Assembly: GCF_051235805.1 (NCBI RefSeq)
Contig: NZ_JBPNXV010000003.1
Span: 1-64,000 of the forward strand
Length of the DNA stretch: 64,000 nucleotides
Reading direction: 5' to 3'
Origin: Pseudothermotoga_B sp051235805
GTDB lineage: Bacteria > Thermotogota > Thermotogae > Thermotogales > DSM-5069
The translations under genes and the position numbers were made by a program. The notes under the pieces are model-generated. The model saw nothing but the letters and a program-made list of their open reading frames with translations. It was not told the origin of the DNA and did no database searches. Below are positions 38,186 through 46,921 of the stretch, one piece after another (the stretch's first letter is position 1; each line of letters opens with the position of its first letter).

Positions 38186-38863
38186 CTACGCGTTATTATT
38201 ATACCAGTTCACTTGATATCTCAGACCAGTTTCATCTAAAATATAGATCCCATTAGAGTTCATGCATCTATCAATTGCGTTGAGAACAAGGGCACGGTGT
38301 GAGTCATTTTCGACAAAATCTATCTGATCTCCGTCTACAACGAGTATATTGTGATTGGAACCATCGAGAAATGTCATATCGTAGTAATAGTTGAGTTGTT
38401 CCCAATAAGATCTTTCAACAGAAACCTCGTAAACTCTACCTCTTTTCTCGATTCTTCGAAGCGCCGTTTCCACAGAACATTTTATATAAACCAGTAACTT
38501 CGGCAATGGTAATATTTGAACCATCGTTTTGTAGAAATTCTCATAGACAGAGTATTCGATCGGTTGTAAAAAACCAAACTGTTTCTGCATTTTTACGAAC
38601 ACAAAATCGCCTGTCATAGAACGGTCCATAACGGCTCTATCTGTCTGACTTGCCTCTCGGACCTGTAAGAAACGTTTGTGCAGAAAATAAAGCTCCATCG
38701 TCAAACACCATCTGTGCTTGTCCTTGTAATATCTCTCGAGTATTTGATCTGCAAGTTCATCGCCCATCTCGTAGAAACCCTTCATACCTCTTTCCTTTTC
38801 CAGAATTTCCACCAAAGTTGTCTTGCCAGCCCCCACGGTACCTTCGACGACGATTTCAAGCAC
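38186..38863 (-). CDS. Deoxynucleoside kinase, second copy
   Basis: About 225 residues from a GTG at 38863 eight bases after AAAAGGAG. P-loop VVEGTVGAGKTTLVE (about 4-18), DRS motif (about 80, catalytic Asp before the Arg-Ser), and lid region KRGRVYEVSVERSYWE (about 150-165). Salvages deoxynucleosides to monophosphates. It is a paralogue of the adjacent gene (38856-39515), overlapping it by 8 bp; such pairs in Lactobacillus form heterodimers with separate specificities. The C-terminal residues DETGLRYQVNWY extend beyond the kinase core. Confidence 0.88.
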   Translation of the reverse strand: MLEIVVEGTVGAGKTTLVEILEKERGMKGFYEMGDELADQILERYYKDKHRWCLTMELYFLHKRFLQVREASQTDRAVMDRSMTGDFVFVKMQKQFGFLQPIEYSVYENFYKTMVQILPLPKLLVYIKCSVETALRRIEKRGRVYEVSVERSYWEQLNYYYDMTFLDGSNHNILVVDGDQIDFVENDSHRALVLNAIDRCMNSNGIYILDETGLRYQVNWYNNNA

Positions 38864-39515
38864 ATCTAACACTCCTTTTCAACGATCTACCATCGTATTC
38901 GTAAACGGCCTTTTGTGAGTCTTCTAAAATCTGCCGGATCAACGAATCAACTCCCTCGAAATTTTGGTCTACCGAGTCTGAATTGATTATCAAAAGAGAG
39001 GAAAGATTGTAATTTGAAAAGAAATCTTCATACTCTTGATTGAGTCTTTCCCAGTATTCTTGATCGATCTGAAGTTCCCAAAGTCTACCTCGTTTTTTTA
39101 TTCTTTCTACAGCAGTCTGTGTACTGCATTTTAAGTAAATCATCAGTTGAGGTGGTGATGACAGATCGATCAACTGATCGTACAGTTCTTTGTAAATCAG
39201 ATATTCGAGTTCTGTCATCTCACCTCTTTTGAACAGAACAGTTGGGAAGATGTGATCGCAGAAGATCGAACGATCCATTACTACATTTTGCTTTTCACAG
39301 CCGATTTTCATCTGTTCTAATCTCTTTGTCAAAAAGTATATCTGTAACTGAAACCCCCACTTAGTCGGATCTGCGTAGAATTTTTCGAGTATTTGCACCA
39401 ACTTTTGATCAGTCAATTCATAGAGAGGCTCAAGCGACAATCTTTCAGCCAAACGGTTTATCAAAGTAGTCTTACCCGCGCCAACAGTACCTTCAACGAT
39501 GATCAATGGTCTCAT
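38856..39515 (-). CDS. Deoxynucleoside kinase, first copy
   Basis: 219 residues. P-loop IIVEGTVGAGKTTLI (about 5-19), MDRSIF (about 79-84) and lid KKRGRLWELQIDQEYWERLN (about 140-159). Same family and organisation as the next gene; both keep Asp-Arg-Ser and EGTVGAGKTT, so both appear active. Overlaps suhB end by 4 bp (ATGA type). Confidence 0.9.
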   Translation of the reverse strand: MRPLIIVEGTVGAGKTTLINRLAERLSLEPLYELTDQKLVQILEKFYADPTKWGFQLQIYFLTKRLEQMKIGCEKQNVVMDRSIFCDHIFPTVLFKRGEMTELEYLIYKELYDQLIDLSSPPQLMIYLKCSTQTAVERIKKRGRLWELQIDQEYWERLNQEYEDFFSNYNLSSLLIINSDSVDQNFEGVDSLIRQILEDSQKAVYEYDGRSLKRSVRCA

Positions 39516-40282
39516 CTTTTGGCCTCTCTAAGTATCTCTCTCAGCCTTTCGTGTATAGAAGGAACAGCAGCCAAAACTTCACCAGATTCAAAATTATAGT
39601 CTCCTTGAATTCCACTGACCACGATACCTGCCTCTTTCGCTACAAGGACCCCTCCGGCTGTGTCCCAAGGTTTGAGCCCAACCTCCCAGTACCCATCAAA
39701 CTTCCCACAAGCCAAATGACAGAGTTCGGCTGCCGAAGAACCAAGTATTCTTATCTCTTGGGTCTTTCGTGCCAGTCTTTCTATAGCCATATAAGTCCAG
39801 TTGAAAAGGGATTCATCATAGGGCCAACCAGTCACCAAAAAGGCTTTTTCCAACGGCGGGCTCTTTCGATTGAAAATCTGTTCACCGTTGAGAAAAGCTC
39901 CTAAGCCCTTCTTCGCGTAGAACAACTCGTTGCTCATAGGCAAATAAACAGCTGCCTCAGTTATTTCTCTGTAATCTACCCTGGCGATACTGACTGCAAA
40001 GTAAGCAAGTGCATGACTGTAATTCAAAGTTCCGTCTATTGGATCAACCACGAATATACACTCAGCATCAGGAACTTTTGCGCTCTCACTACCTTCCTCG
40101 AGTACAAACATCGCCTCTGGCAGATATTTCGAAATGGTGTCTACGATAATCTCTTGACAGGCAAGATCTACTTCTGTAACTACATCTGACACCCTACTCT
40201 TGTAATCAACTGTGTGTTCTTTGTCGAATCTATCTCTTGCGAAGTCACCAGCCCTCTTTGCAGCCTCGCATATGATTTTCAT
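39512..40282 (-). CDS. suhB: Inositol monophosphatase-family phosphatase
   Basis: 256 residues. Motifs of the Li-sensitive, Mg-dependent sugar phosphatases: EEGSE (about 63-67), DPIDGTLNYSHALAYF (about 80-95) and KPWDTAGGVLVAKEAGG-like stretch (WDTAGG about 205-210). Thermotoga homologues (the TM1415 type) act on inositol-1-phosphate and fructose-1,6-bisphosphate. In thermophiles it can serve the synthesis of di-myo-inositol phosphate or act as FBPase; neither is proven here. ATGA-type overlaps with uvrB and the kinase. Confidence 0.93.
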   Translation of the reverse strand: MKIICEAAKRAGDFARDRFDKEHTVDYKSRVSDVVTEVDLACQEIIVDTISKYLPEAMFVLEEGSESAKVPDAECIFVVDPIDGTLNYSHALAYFAVSIARVDYREITEAAVYLPMSNELFYAKKGLGAFLNGEQIFNRKSPPLEKAFLVTGWPYDESLFNWTYMAIERLARKTQEIRILGSSAAELCHLACGKFDGYWEVGLKPWDTAGGVLVAKEAGIVVSGIQGDYNFESGEVLAAVPSIHERLREILREAKR

Positions 40283-42240
40283 TCTCTCAACTCCTCTCTG
40301 AGTCTGAAGATCTCATCTCTCAATTTTGCCGCATCTTCATATCGAAGTTCACTTGCAGCTCTGTACATCTCTTCTTCCAATAAGCTCAGATACTCTTCTT
40401 TTGTGAGATCCTTAGCCAACTCTGTGTAATCAACCTGCTCTGGTTGCTGAATGAATTTTTCAAATATCTCTATCTGAAGTGGTTTGACTATCGTTCTTGG
40501 AGTTATACCATGTTTTTGATTGTACTCTATCTGTATTTTTCTCCTTCGATTTGTCTCATCAATTGCTCTCTGCATCGCTGGGGTGACCTTATCGGCGTAC
40601 ATCAGGACCTTTCCATTCAAGTTTCTTGCAACTCTTCCAATGATTTGTATCAACGTGGTCTCTGATCTGAGAAAACCTTCTTTATCTGAATCCAGTATGG
40701 CAACCAAGGATACCTCTGGAAGATCAAGCCCTTCTCTCAGCAAATTTATACCCACCACAACGTCAACATCACCTCGACGCAGTTTTTTGAGAACCTCTAT
40801 CCTTTCTATCGCATCAAGCTCAGAGTGAATGTACAGAGATCTTATACCGAGCTCAGTGAGATATTCACTCAATCTTTCGGCTGTCTTCTTTGTCAATACT
40901 GTCACAAGCGCTCTTTCTTTTCTTTCAACAATCTCTCTTATTTCATTTACCAGATCGTCTATCTGATACTTAGTTGGACGAACCTCAACTTCAGGATCAA
41001 CGAGCCCAGTGGGACGAATTATCTGCTCGACAATCTGTTCACTCACTTGATATTCGAAAGGTCCCGGCGTTGCGGAAACAAATACAATTTGCGAGACCTT
41101 TTTCAGGAACTCCTCGAAGGTCAATGGCCGATTGTCATAAGCTGATGGGAGTCTGAAGCCATAATCAACCAAGTTTTTCTTCCTCGAAAACTCTCCGCGC
41201 CACATCGCTCTGAGTTGAGGAACTGCTATGTGAGATTCGTCAAGAAAAACTATGAAATCTTTGTCGAAATAATCCAATAGGGTATAAGGTGGTTCTCCAG
41301 GCAGTCTTCCGTCGAAGTGTCTTGAATAATTCTCTATACCGGGGCAGAACCCAAGCGTGGAGAGTAGCTCTATATCATGCATTGTCCGCTGCTCTAACCT
41401 TTGAGCTTCTAAGAGTTTTCCTTGATTCTTAAGCTCTCTAAGTCTTTCCTCAAGCTCGACTTTGATCGATTCAACTGCTTTCTTAACTTTTTCCTCGGTT
41501 GTGATGAACTCAACTGCTGGATAAACTGTTATCTTTGAAAGCTCCTCGATAAGTGAACGGTTGAGTTTGTCAAAAGATTCTATCTTCTCTATAGTTGTAC
41601 CGAAGAACTCAACTCTTATACCTTCATCTTGGTAAGTTGGATATATCTCTAACACATCGCCACTTATTCTGAAACAACCCTTGACTGTTATCTCACTGCT
41701 TCTGGCATAACCTATTCTCGCCAGTCTTTGTGCGATCGCCTGTGGTGAGATCTTTTGTCCTACATGAAGTTGGATGTTCATCTTGTCGAAATCCGTGGGA
41801 TCTCCCGAAGCGTATATGCTTGAGACACTAGCGACTACAACTACATCCCGCCTTGTTCGAACTGATTTCAATGCAGACATTCTCATTCTAACGAGTACAT
41901 CGTTTATATCCGCATTTTTTTCTATGTAAAGATCTCTTGTTGGAACATAAGCCTCTGGTTGATAATAGTCGTAGTAGCTTATGAAATATTCAACCTTGTT
42001 GTGTGGAAAGAAGCCTTTGAATTCTCCATACAGTTGTGCTGCAAGAGTCTTGTTCGGAGATATGACAAGAGCAGGTCTGTTCAGACGAGAGATCACATTC
42101 GCCATCGTGAAAGTCTTACCGCTACCAGTCACGCCAACCAATGTTTGGAATCTGTAACCCTTGTTTATACCTTCTACCAAATTCTCTATAGCTTGTGGTT
42201 GATCACCTGTTGGCTCATATTCACTGACAAGCTTGAACAC
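40279..42240 (-). CDS. uvrB: Excinuclease ABC subunit B
   Basis: 653 residues. Walker A GVTGSGKTFT (about 38-47), beta-hairpin region YYDYYQPEAYVP (about 95-106), DESH box (about 337) and helicase motifs V-VI (GINLLREGLDLPEV, about 512-525; QIIGRVARN), and the C-terminal UVR motif that binds UvrC (LEEEMYRAASELRYEDAAKL). Damage verification in nucleotide excision repair. GTG start. First gene of the twelve-gene run ending with rny. Confidence 0.98.
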   Translation of the reverse strand: MFKLVSEYEPTGDQPQAIENLVEGINKGYRFQTLVGVTGSGKTFTMANVISRLNRPALVISPNKTLAAQLYGEFKGFFPHNKVEYFISYYDYYQPEAYVPTRDLYIEKNADINDVLVRMRMSALKSVRTRRDVVVVASVSSIYASGDPTDFDKMNIQLHVGQKISPQAIAQRLARIGYARSSEITVKGCFRISGDVLEIYPTYQDEGIRVEFFGTTIEKIESFDKLNRSLIEELSKITVYPAVEFITTEEKVKKAVESIKVELEERLRELKNQGKLLEAQRLEQRTMHDIELLSTLGFCPGIENYSRHFDGRLPGEPPYTLLDYFDKDFIVFLDESHIAVPQLRAMWRGEFSRKKNLVDYGFRLPSAYDNRPLTFEEFLKKVSQIVFVSATPGPFEYQVSEQIVEQIIRPTGLVDPEVEVRPTKYQIDDLVNEIREIVERKERALVTVLTKKTAERLSEYLTELGIRSLYIHSELDAIERIEVLKKLRRGDVDVVVGINLLREGLDLPEVSLVAILDSDKEGFLRSETTLIQIIGRVARNLNGKVLMYADKVTPAMQRAIDETNRRRKIQIEYNQKHGITPRTIVKPLQIEIFEKFIQQPEQVDYTELAKDLTKEEYLSLLEEEMYRAASELRYEDAAKLRDEIFRLREELRE

Positions 42241-42301
42241 TTAAAGTGCCCCCACAGAGAGTTCAAATTTCTTTCACTTAATGAGTGGTAAAGATTAGAC
42301 C

Positions 42302-42973
42302 TCACATAGCCGGTTGCAGGTATATCAAACTGTTCAAGTAATTCACAAGATCAACAACTTCTTTTGACTTTGGTTCTGCTTTCAAGAGATCTAAAGCAGA
42401 TACAGATGAACCGTAAAACTGCTTGTTTGCATCTTCATCTACTTGAACAACCGATCCTTGCAAAGACAACCCAGCGAAAAATCCCTTACTGACAGAGTAC
42501 GAGTATATAGCTGCTTGGAGTTTGTAATCCGTGTCTGCTGAAAGAGATCTTCCCATTGGACCTGCGGCAACGCTTATGTTACCACCTAATGTTACATTGC
42601 TCGAGGTAAAACTCTTGACAGCGTCTTCATTCATGAGCACCAACACCAAGCCAACATTCTGAATACCAATCTGAGCACCCAGACTAAGACCAGTCAACTT
42701 GACAAACACAGGTCCATACCACTTGGCTGTGGGGGTATCTCTTTTGAAAACCAAACCTTCTCCATACTGACCACCGATCACCAATCCAACCTTTATCAGT
42801 GATGGGTATATGGCGATGCCTTCAGATTGGCGAAGAAGTTCAACAAAGGCACCACTGTCAGGTATATTTGAAAGTTCTTTGAGTATGGATAGAGCTCCAG
42901 TCAGTCTTTCAGTAGGCGTCGCCGCTAATCCGAAAATAGGTACAAAAAGCAACACAAAAACCAATCTTCTCAC
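42302..42973 (-). CDS. SYLF (Ysc84-like) domain protein, secreted
   Basis: About 223 residues from a GTG at 42973 preceded by GAGGAGGTG. Signal peptide at about 1-18 (RRLVFVLLFVPIFGLA). The rest is a SYLF domain: GIAIYPSLIKVGLVIGGQYG, GPVFVKLTGLSLGAQIGIQN and a C-terminal GFFAGLSLQGSVVQVDED. These domains are lipid-binding or outer-membrane associated; function in bacteria is unclear. Separated from uvrB by 61 bp, same strand. Confidence 0.85.
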   Translation of the reverse strand: MRRLVFVLLFVPIFGLAATPTERLTGALSILKELSNIPDSGAFVELLRQSEGIAIYPSLIKVGLVIGGQYGEGLVFKRDTPTAKWYGPVFVKLTGLSLGAQIGIQNVGLVLVLMNEDAVKSFTSSNVTLGGNISVAAGPMGRSLSADTDYKLQAAIYSYSVSKGFFAGLSLQGSVVQVDEDANKQFYGSSVSALDLLKAEPKSKEVVDLVNYLNSLIYLQPAM

Positions 42974-43324
42974 AGTTACACCTCCTCGTTTAAGTTTACC
43001 ACATCTCACAAAGACAAAAACATCACTAAGATGGGCCGTAAGGCACAATTAATTCTTTCATGCTATGGTCTAATCACTTGACTTATATCCATTGAGTAAA
43101 GAACACTCTAAGGAATGATCTGCTGTTGATGATAGCAGAAGATAACATAGTCGTACCGATTTGAGCCAACAACAATTCACTGATACACAACTTTAGGCCG
43201 CATAGAGACAGGAACTTTGATTCTATTTGAGATAGAATCTCATTCATTTCAGAGAACGAGAAAAGGTCAAGCAAGTGTATAATAGATTCGGGTTGGCGTC
43301 CCAATATCCAGAGGAGGTGTACGA
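42974..43324. other. Intergenic region with hairpins ahead of ferredoxin gene
   Basis: No convincing gene. It holds a perfect 8-bp hairpin GATTCTAT-TTGAG-ATAGAATC (43219-43239), a smaller one (CTGCT/AGCAG near 43121-43137) and a TATAAT at 43278-43283 that should be the ferredoxin -10. A -35 is not obvious. An open frame on the minus strand (43083-43304) has no ribosome site and no recognisable content. Confidence 0.5.
43278..43283 (+). promoter_or_regulatory. -10 element of ferredoxin gene
   Basis: GTGTATAAT, 42 bp before the ATG. No matching -35 seen; the TG-like extension is imperfect. Confidence 0.5.
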
Positions 43325-43507
43325 ATGAAGGTCAGAGTTGATGAAGCAGCATGCATCGGTTGTGGAGTTTGTGAAAGTCTGTGCCCTGATGTTTTCAAAC
43401 TTGGAGATGACGGAAAGGCAAAGGTTTTGCAGCCTGAAACTGAACTTGATTGTGCTAAGGACGCAGCTGACAGCTGTCCGACAGGCGCAATCGCAATTGA
43501 GGAGTAA
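43325..43507 (+). CDS. Ferredoxin, single [4Fe-4S]
   Basis: 60 residues. CIGCGVCESLCPDVFKL (C10, C13 position replaced in the usual pattern by C-x2-C-x2-C) and the last ligand in DSCPTGAIAIEE bind one low-potential [4Fe-4S] cluster; two further cysteines (CESLC region and DCAKDA) match the disulfide of the Thermotoga ferredoxin, whose sequence this follows closely from recollection. It carries electrons for pyruvate oxidoreductase and the bifurcating hydrogenase. Ribosome site GAGGAGGTG; monocistronic. Confidence 0.97.
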   Translation: MKVRVDEAACIGCGVCESLCPDVFKLGDDGKAKVLQPETELDCAKDAADSCPTGAIAIEE

Positions 43508-43508
43508 C

Positions 43509-43536
43509 AAAGAGGCGGGCAACCGCCTCTTTTTCT
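43509..43536 (+). terminator. Terminator of ferredoxin gene
   Basis: AAAGAGGCGG (43509-43518), loop GCAA, CCGCCTCTTT (43523-43532), then TTCTC. Strong 10-bp stem. Confidence 0.92.
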
Positions 43537-43616
43537 CATCCCATCTGATATTCTCAACCAAAGTGGAAAGTTTTTAGAACATAAACAATTCTGTTCCTTG
43601 AAGTAACCCACCAAAG

Positions 43617-43638
43617 GGTACATAATAATATCTGTACC
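43617..43638 (+). promoter_or_regulatory. Inverted repeat upstream of dnaA
   Basis: GGTACA-N10-TGTACC (43617-43622 and 43633-43638), enclosing TAATAATAT, 41 bp before the dnaA start. It may be an operator over the dnaA promoter. No array of 9-mer or 12-mer DnaA boxes is visible around it. Confidence 0.4.
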
Positions 43639-43678
43639 TACCTGATATCATCGTTTAACTTCGTGGGGAGCATTCTTT

Positions 43679-45007
43679 ATGAGAGAGAAAATTATCGAAT
43701 CCTTAAAATCAAAATTGAACCGAAGAGTGTGGGAAAGTTGGTTTGGAACCTTCGATGTTAAAGAGATCAAGACAGATCATGTGGTGTTCCAGGTTGGGAA
43801 TCTCTTCATCAGGGACTGGCTGGAGAAAAAGTACGGTGCCTTGATATCTAAAACTTTGAAGGAAGTTTTCGAAAGGCAGATGAGCTTTCAAATAGATTAT
43901 GCCCCAACTCAACCACAGGAAGAATCAGACGAAAATGAACCTTTGGTGAAGAAAAGGCCTTTGGTATTGACCCCACTGAACCCTATTCTCACTTTTGACA
44001 ACTTTATCGTTGGACCCAACAACATGTTTGCGTACAGTACTTCACTTGAAATAGCCAAAAATCCTGGTAAATACAACCCATTCTTCTTGTACGGCGGTGT
44101 TGGACTGGGCAAAACTCACTTGGTACAGGCAATTGGTCACTACTTGTTCAGAAATCAACCTGATTTGAGAGTGATATACCTCACAAGTGAAAGATTCCTA
44201 AACGAACTCGTGGATTCAATAAAGAAAAACCAGGTGCAGGAGTTCAGAGAAAGATTCAGGAACAAAATCGATGTGCTCTTGCTCGATGATGTTCAGTTCC
44301 TGATCGGAAAATCTGGTATTCAGACCGAATTGTTTCACACCTTCAACGAACTCTACAATGCTGGAAAACAAGTAGTAGTATGCTCTGATCGCGATCCGCA
44401 ACAACTCGAGAAGTTTCAAGACAGACTTGTATCGCGATTTCAGATGGGTGTTGTTGCAAAAATAGAGAAACCCGACGAAGAAACTTGTTTCAAGATCGCC
44501 AGTAAGATGGTACAACTTGAAGGTGCACATTTACAAGAAGATGTTTTAAGGTTAGTGGCAACCAACTTTTCAGACAATCTGAGAAGATTACGCGGCGCAC
44601 TTGTAAAAATCATAATGTATCAACAGATTTCTAATGATATCATTGATGTGCAAAAGGCAGCAGAGCTTCTTTCCATTGCCGCAGTTCAAGCGCCGAAGGA
44701 ATTACCCCAGCAAAAACTGATAATCACTTTGTGCAAATTTTTTGGTGTAACCCCAGAGGAGATAGTCGGCAAGAGTAAGAAGCAAATAGTTCTCAACGCA
44801 AGACAGGTGGGAATGTTTGTCGCAAAGAATCATTTTGGGCTTTCACTCAGGCAAATTGCCGAACTCTTTAACAGATCCCATCCAACTGTCTCACACACAT
44901 TGCAGAAGGTAGAGGAACTACTCAACAGTGGGAATATCATCGTGAAAAACCAAATTGATCAACTCGTTAAGTACCTGACAGATCGCGTTTCGAATCAATC
45001 TATTTGA
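43679..45007 (+). CDS. dnaA: Replication initiator DnaA
   Basis: 442 residues. Domain I (about 1-75), short linker, AAA+ domain III starting LTFDNFIVGPNNMFAY (about 104), Walker A GGVGLGKTH (139-147), Walker B LLLDDVQFL (about 199-207), arginine-finger region LEKFQDRLVSRF (about 241-252) and domain IV helix-turn-helix with the DnaA signature NRSHPTVSHTL (about 399-409). Binds origin boxes and opens DNA. ATG follows a modest GTGGGGAG site. Its last 8 bp overlap the convergent gpsA; no terminator lies between them. Neighbours are not dnaN/recF, as usual in Thermotogae. Confidence 0.98.
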   Translation: MREKIIESLKSKLNRRVWESWFGTFDVKEIKTDHVVFQVGNLFIRDWLEKKYGALISKTLKEVFERQMSFQIDYAPTQPQEESDENEPLVKKRPLVLTPLNPILTFDNFIVGPNNMFAYSTSLEIAKNPGKYNPFFLYGGVGLGKTHLVQAIGHYLFRNQPDLRVIYLTSERFLNELVDSIKKNQVQEFRERFRNKIDVLLLDDVQFLIGKSGIQTELFHTFNELYNAGKQVVVCSDRDPQQLEKFQDRLVSRFQMGVVAKIEKPDEETCFKIASKMVQLEGAHLQEDVLRLVATNFSDNLRRLRGALVKIIMYQQISNDIIDVQKAAELLSIAAVQAPKELPQQKLIITLCKFFGVTPEEIVGKSKKQIVLNARQVGMFVAKNHFGLSLRQIAELFNRSHPTVSHTLQKVEELLNSGNIIVKNQIDQLVKYLTDRVSNQSI

Positions 45008-45989
45008 ATTCTATTTCCATCTTCAATGGTCTTGTCATCAGTTCAGTGATAGCCTGCTGTGGATCTTTGCCTGCGAAAAGAACTTCATAAACTTGCCGAC
45101 ATATGGGCATGTCGATTTTCAATGACTCTGCAATTTCAAGAAGAGGTTTAACTGTGTGTACACCTTCAGCAACCATCTTCATGTCTTTTAGAACATCTAC
45201 CAACTTCACTCCCTTAGCAACCATTTCACCAACATGTCTGTTTCTGCTATGAGTACTGGTGCAGGTTACAATCAAGTCACCCATACCAGCAAGACCCATA
45301 AAGGTCAGCGGACTTTTGCAACCTAAAGCCAATCCAAATCTGCCTATCTCGTGTAAGCCCCGAGTTATCAAGGCAGCCTTAGCATTGTGCCAACGCCCAA
45401 GCCCGTCGATGACTCCAGCTGCTATCGCTATAACATTTTTCACAGCTCCACTTATCTCAACTCCCAAAACATCTTCACATGTGTATACTCTAAAATATTC
45501 GTTACTGAAAGCTACTTGAAGTTCTCTTGCCAGCTGTTGATTCTCACAGGCAATTACCACAGATGTAGGGAGCCTTACTGCAACCTCGAGAGCATGACAT
45601 GGTCCTGAGAGCACTGAATATTCAATGTCTTGCCAACGCGAACAAACTATCGAGCTAACTGACCTCTGCTTGCTGTCTATACCCTTCGAAAGATTTACGA
45701 CAGTTTTCGGTTTCTTGCTGAATTTCTCAAGGACTCCTTCAATATATTTAACAGGAACCGCTATTACGAAGTTTTCAGAAAAACCTTCAACTTCAGAAAT
45801 TCTCGACGTTGCAATAAGACTTTGGGGTAACTTCAGACCTGGAAGATATTCTGTGTTCTCATGATTCTTGTTTATATCTTCTGCAAGCTCCTCTCTTCTT
45901 GCCCACAGCAAAACTTCATGACCATTCTCAACTAACAATTTCGCAAAGACGGTTCCCCAACTGCCTGCACCCAGCACAGAAAATCTCAA
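45000..45989 (-). CDS. gpsA: Glycerol-3-phosphate dehydrogenase [NAD(P)+]
   Basis: 329 residues. Rossmann motif VLGAGSWGTVFA (about 5-16), active-site AGVIDGLGRWHNAKAALITR (about 190-209, catalytic Lys from SGAVKNVIAIAAG) and GLAGMGDLIVTCTSTHSRNR (about 231-250). Makes sn-glycerol-3-phosphate for phospholipids. ATGA-type overlap with trmB; convergent overlap with dnaA. Confidence 0.96.
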   Translation of the reverse strand: MRFSVLGAGSWGTVFAKLLVENGHEVLLWARREELAEDINKNHENTEYLPGLKLPQSLIATSRISEVEGFSENFVIAVPVKYIEGVLEKFSKKPKTVVNLSKGIDSKQRSVSSIVCSRWQDIEYSVLSGPCHALEVAVRLPTSVVIACENQQLARELQVAFSNEYFRVYTCEDVLGVEISGAVKNVIAIAAGVIDGLGRWHNAKAALITRGLHEIGRFGLALGCKSPLTFMGLAGMGDLIVTCTSTHSRNRHVGEMVAKGVKLVDVLKDMKMVAEGVHTVKPLLEIAESLKIDMPICRQVYEVLFAGKDPQQAITELMTRPLKMEIEFK

Positions 45990-46918
45990 GAACCTATCAC
46001 CTCTGCTATTTTCCGGACAGAGAATTTCACCACTGGTGTTCGGTAAGCAAGAGCATCAGGATCGAGTTTCACAAGCCAGCCATCTTTTTCTCTCTCGACA
46101 CTTATGAAATATCTCTGTTGAAAACCATCTTCGTTCGATACCATTCTCAGAAGATACTCTCCTTCATCACATTTGTAGACTCTCTTCACTACAAAAACTC
46201 CTTTATTGTGTTTGAAAACCACTCCTGCCAACGTCACGAGTTTATCCGCATCTGCCCTGTTCAAATGAACGTGAGGCATTGGATCATCCTCCCAAGTGAA
46301 TCTTTCAACAGTTTTGTGAGCAACCTTATTCACAAATAAGGTGTACGTCTTTCTACCTTCAGAAAGCCACTTTCTCTCATATCTCGTACCAACAACAATC
46401 TCGCTGTTCTCATTGAACTGAAGCAATTCAAAAGATCCTGTAGAGAGCAGAACATCTCTCATTTCTTCTGCGTACCACTGTACGTCTGTGACAAGTTGAA
46501 AGGTCCCACCGAGAGTCAAGACTGCAGATAAGGTTTCTGCAAAGCCTTGGTTCGTGAATCTCTTGTCTCTGTGTGATTTTTTGGGCCACGGGCAAGGAAA
46601 ATTTGTGTACACTTGATCAACAGAATTATCAGTGAAGAATTCCCTCAAACCAAATCTGCCATCGGCAAGTACAACTCTTATATTCCTTAGAGATTCACTG
46701 TGTATCTTTTTCTGAGCTCTCACAAGAGATGTGATCGATGTCTCAAATCCAATGAAGTTGTAATCTTTCTGCTGCTTCGCAAGAGAAACAAGAAACTCGC
46801 CGCTACCAAAACCAATCTCAACGGCGAGTTTTCCTTTTGTCTGGAAAATCTCATGCCAGTTCAGAGGCATCGAATACTGTTGAGGCTTTATGAAGTACGA
46901 AAGAAAATCACAGTTCAT
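45986..46918 (-). CDS. trmB: tRNA (guanine-N7-)-methyltransferase with C-terminal extension
   Basis: 310 residues. SAM-binding LAVEIGFGSGEFL (about 31-43), TNFPCPWPKKSHRDKRF (about 105-121, the TrmB P-W-P-K-x-H-x-x-R-R motif) and TRYERKW (about 178-184). Methylates G46 of tRNA. The core ends near residue 195; about 115 additional residues follow, as known for thermophile TrmB, where the C-terminal region supports stability. 3 bp downstream of the TPR gene. Confidence 0.93.
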   Translation of the reverse strand: MNCDFLSYFIKPQQYSMPLNWHEIFQTKGKLAVEIGFGSGEFLVSLAKQQKDYNFIGFETSITSLVRAQKKIHSESLRNIRVVLADGRFGLREFFTDNSVDQVYTNFPCPWPKKSHRDKRFTNQGFAETLSAVLTLGGTFQLVTDVQWYAEEMRDVLLSTGSFELLQFNENSEIVVGTRYERKWLSEGRKTYTLFVNKVAHKTVERFTWEDDPMPHVHLNRADADKLVTLAGVVFKHNKGVFVVKRVYKCDEGEYLLRMVSNEDGFQQRYFISVEREKDGWLVKLDPDALAYRTPVVKFSVRKIAEVIGS

Positions 46919-46921
46919 CTT

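Noticed and set aside
43083..43304. 73-codon minus-strand ORF before the ferredoxin gene
   Set aside because: No ribosome site, covers the ferredoxin -10 and a hairpin, and no recognisable content.
43540..43678. Replication origin upstream of dnaA
   Set aside because: No cluster of DnaA boxes (9-mer or the 12-mer reported for Thermotoga, AAACCTACCACC) and no clear AT-rich unwinding element with repeats; proximity to dnaA alone is not enough.
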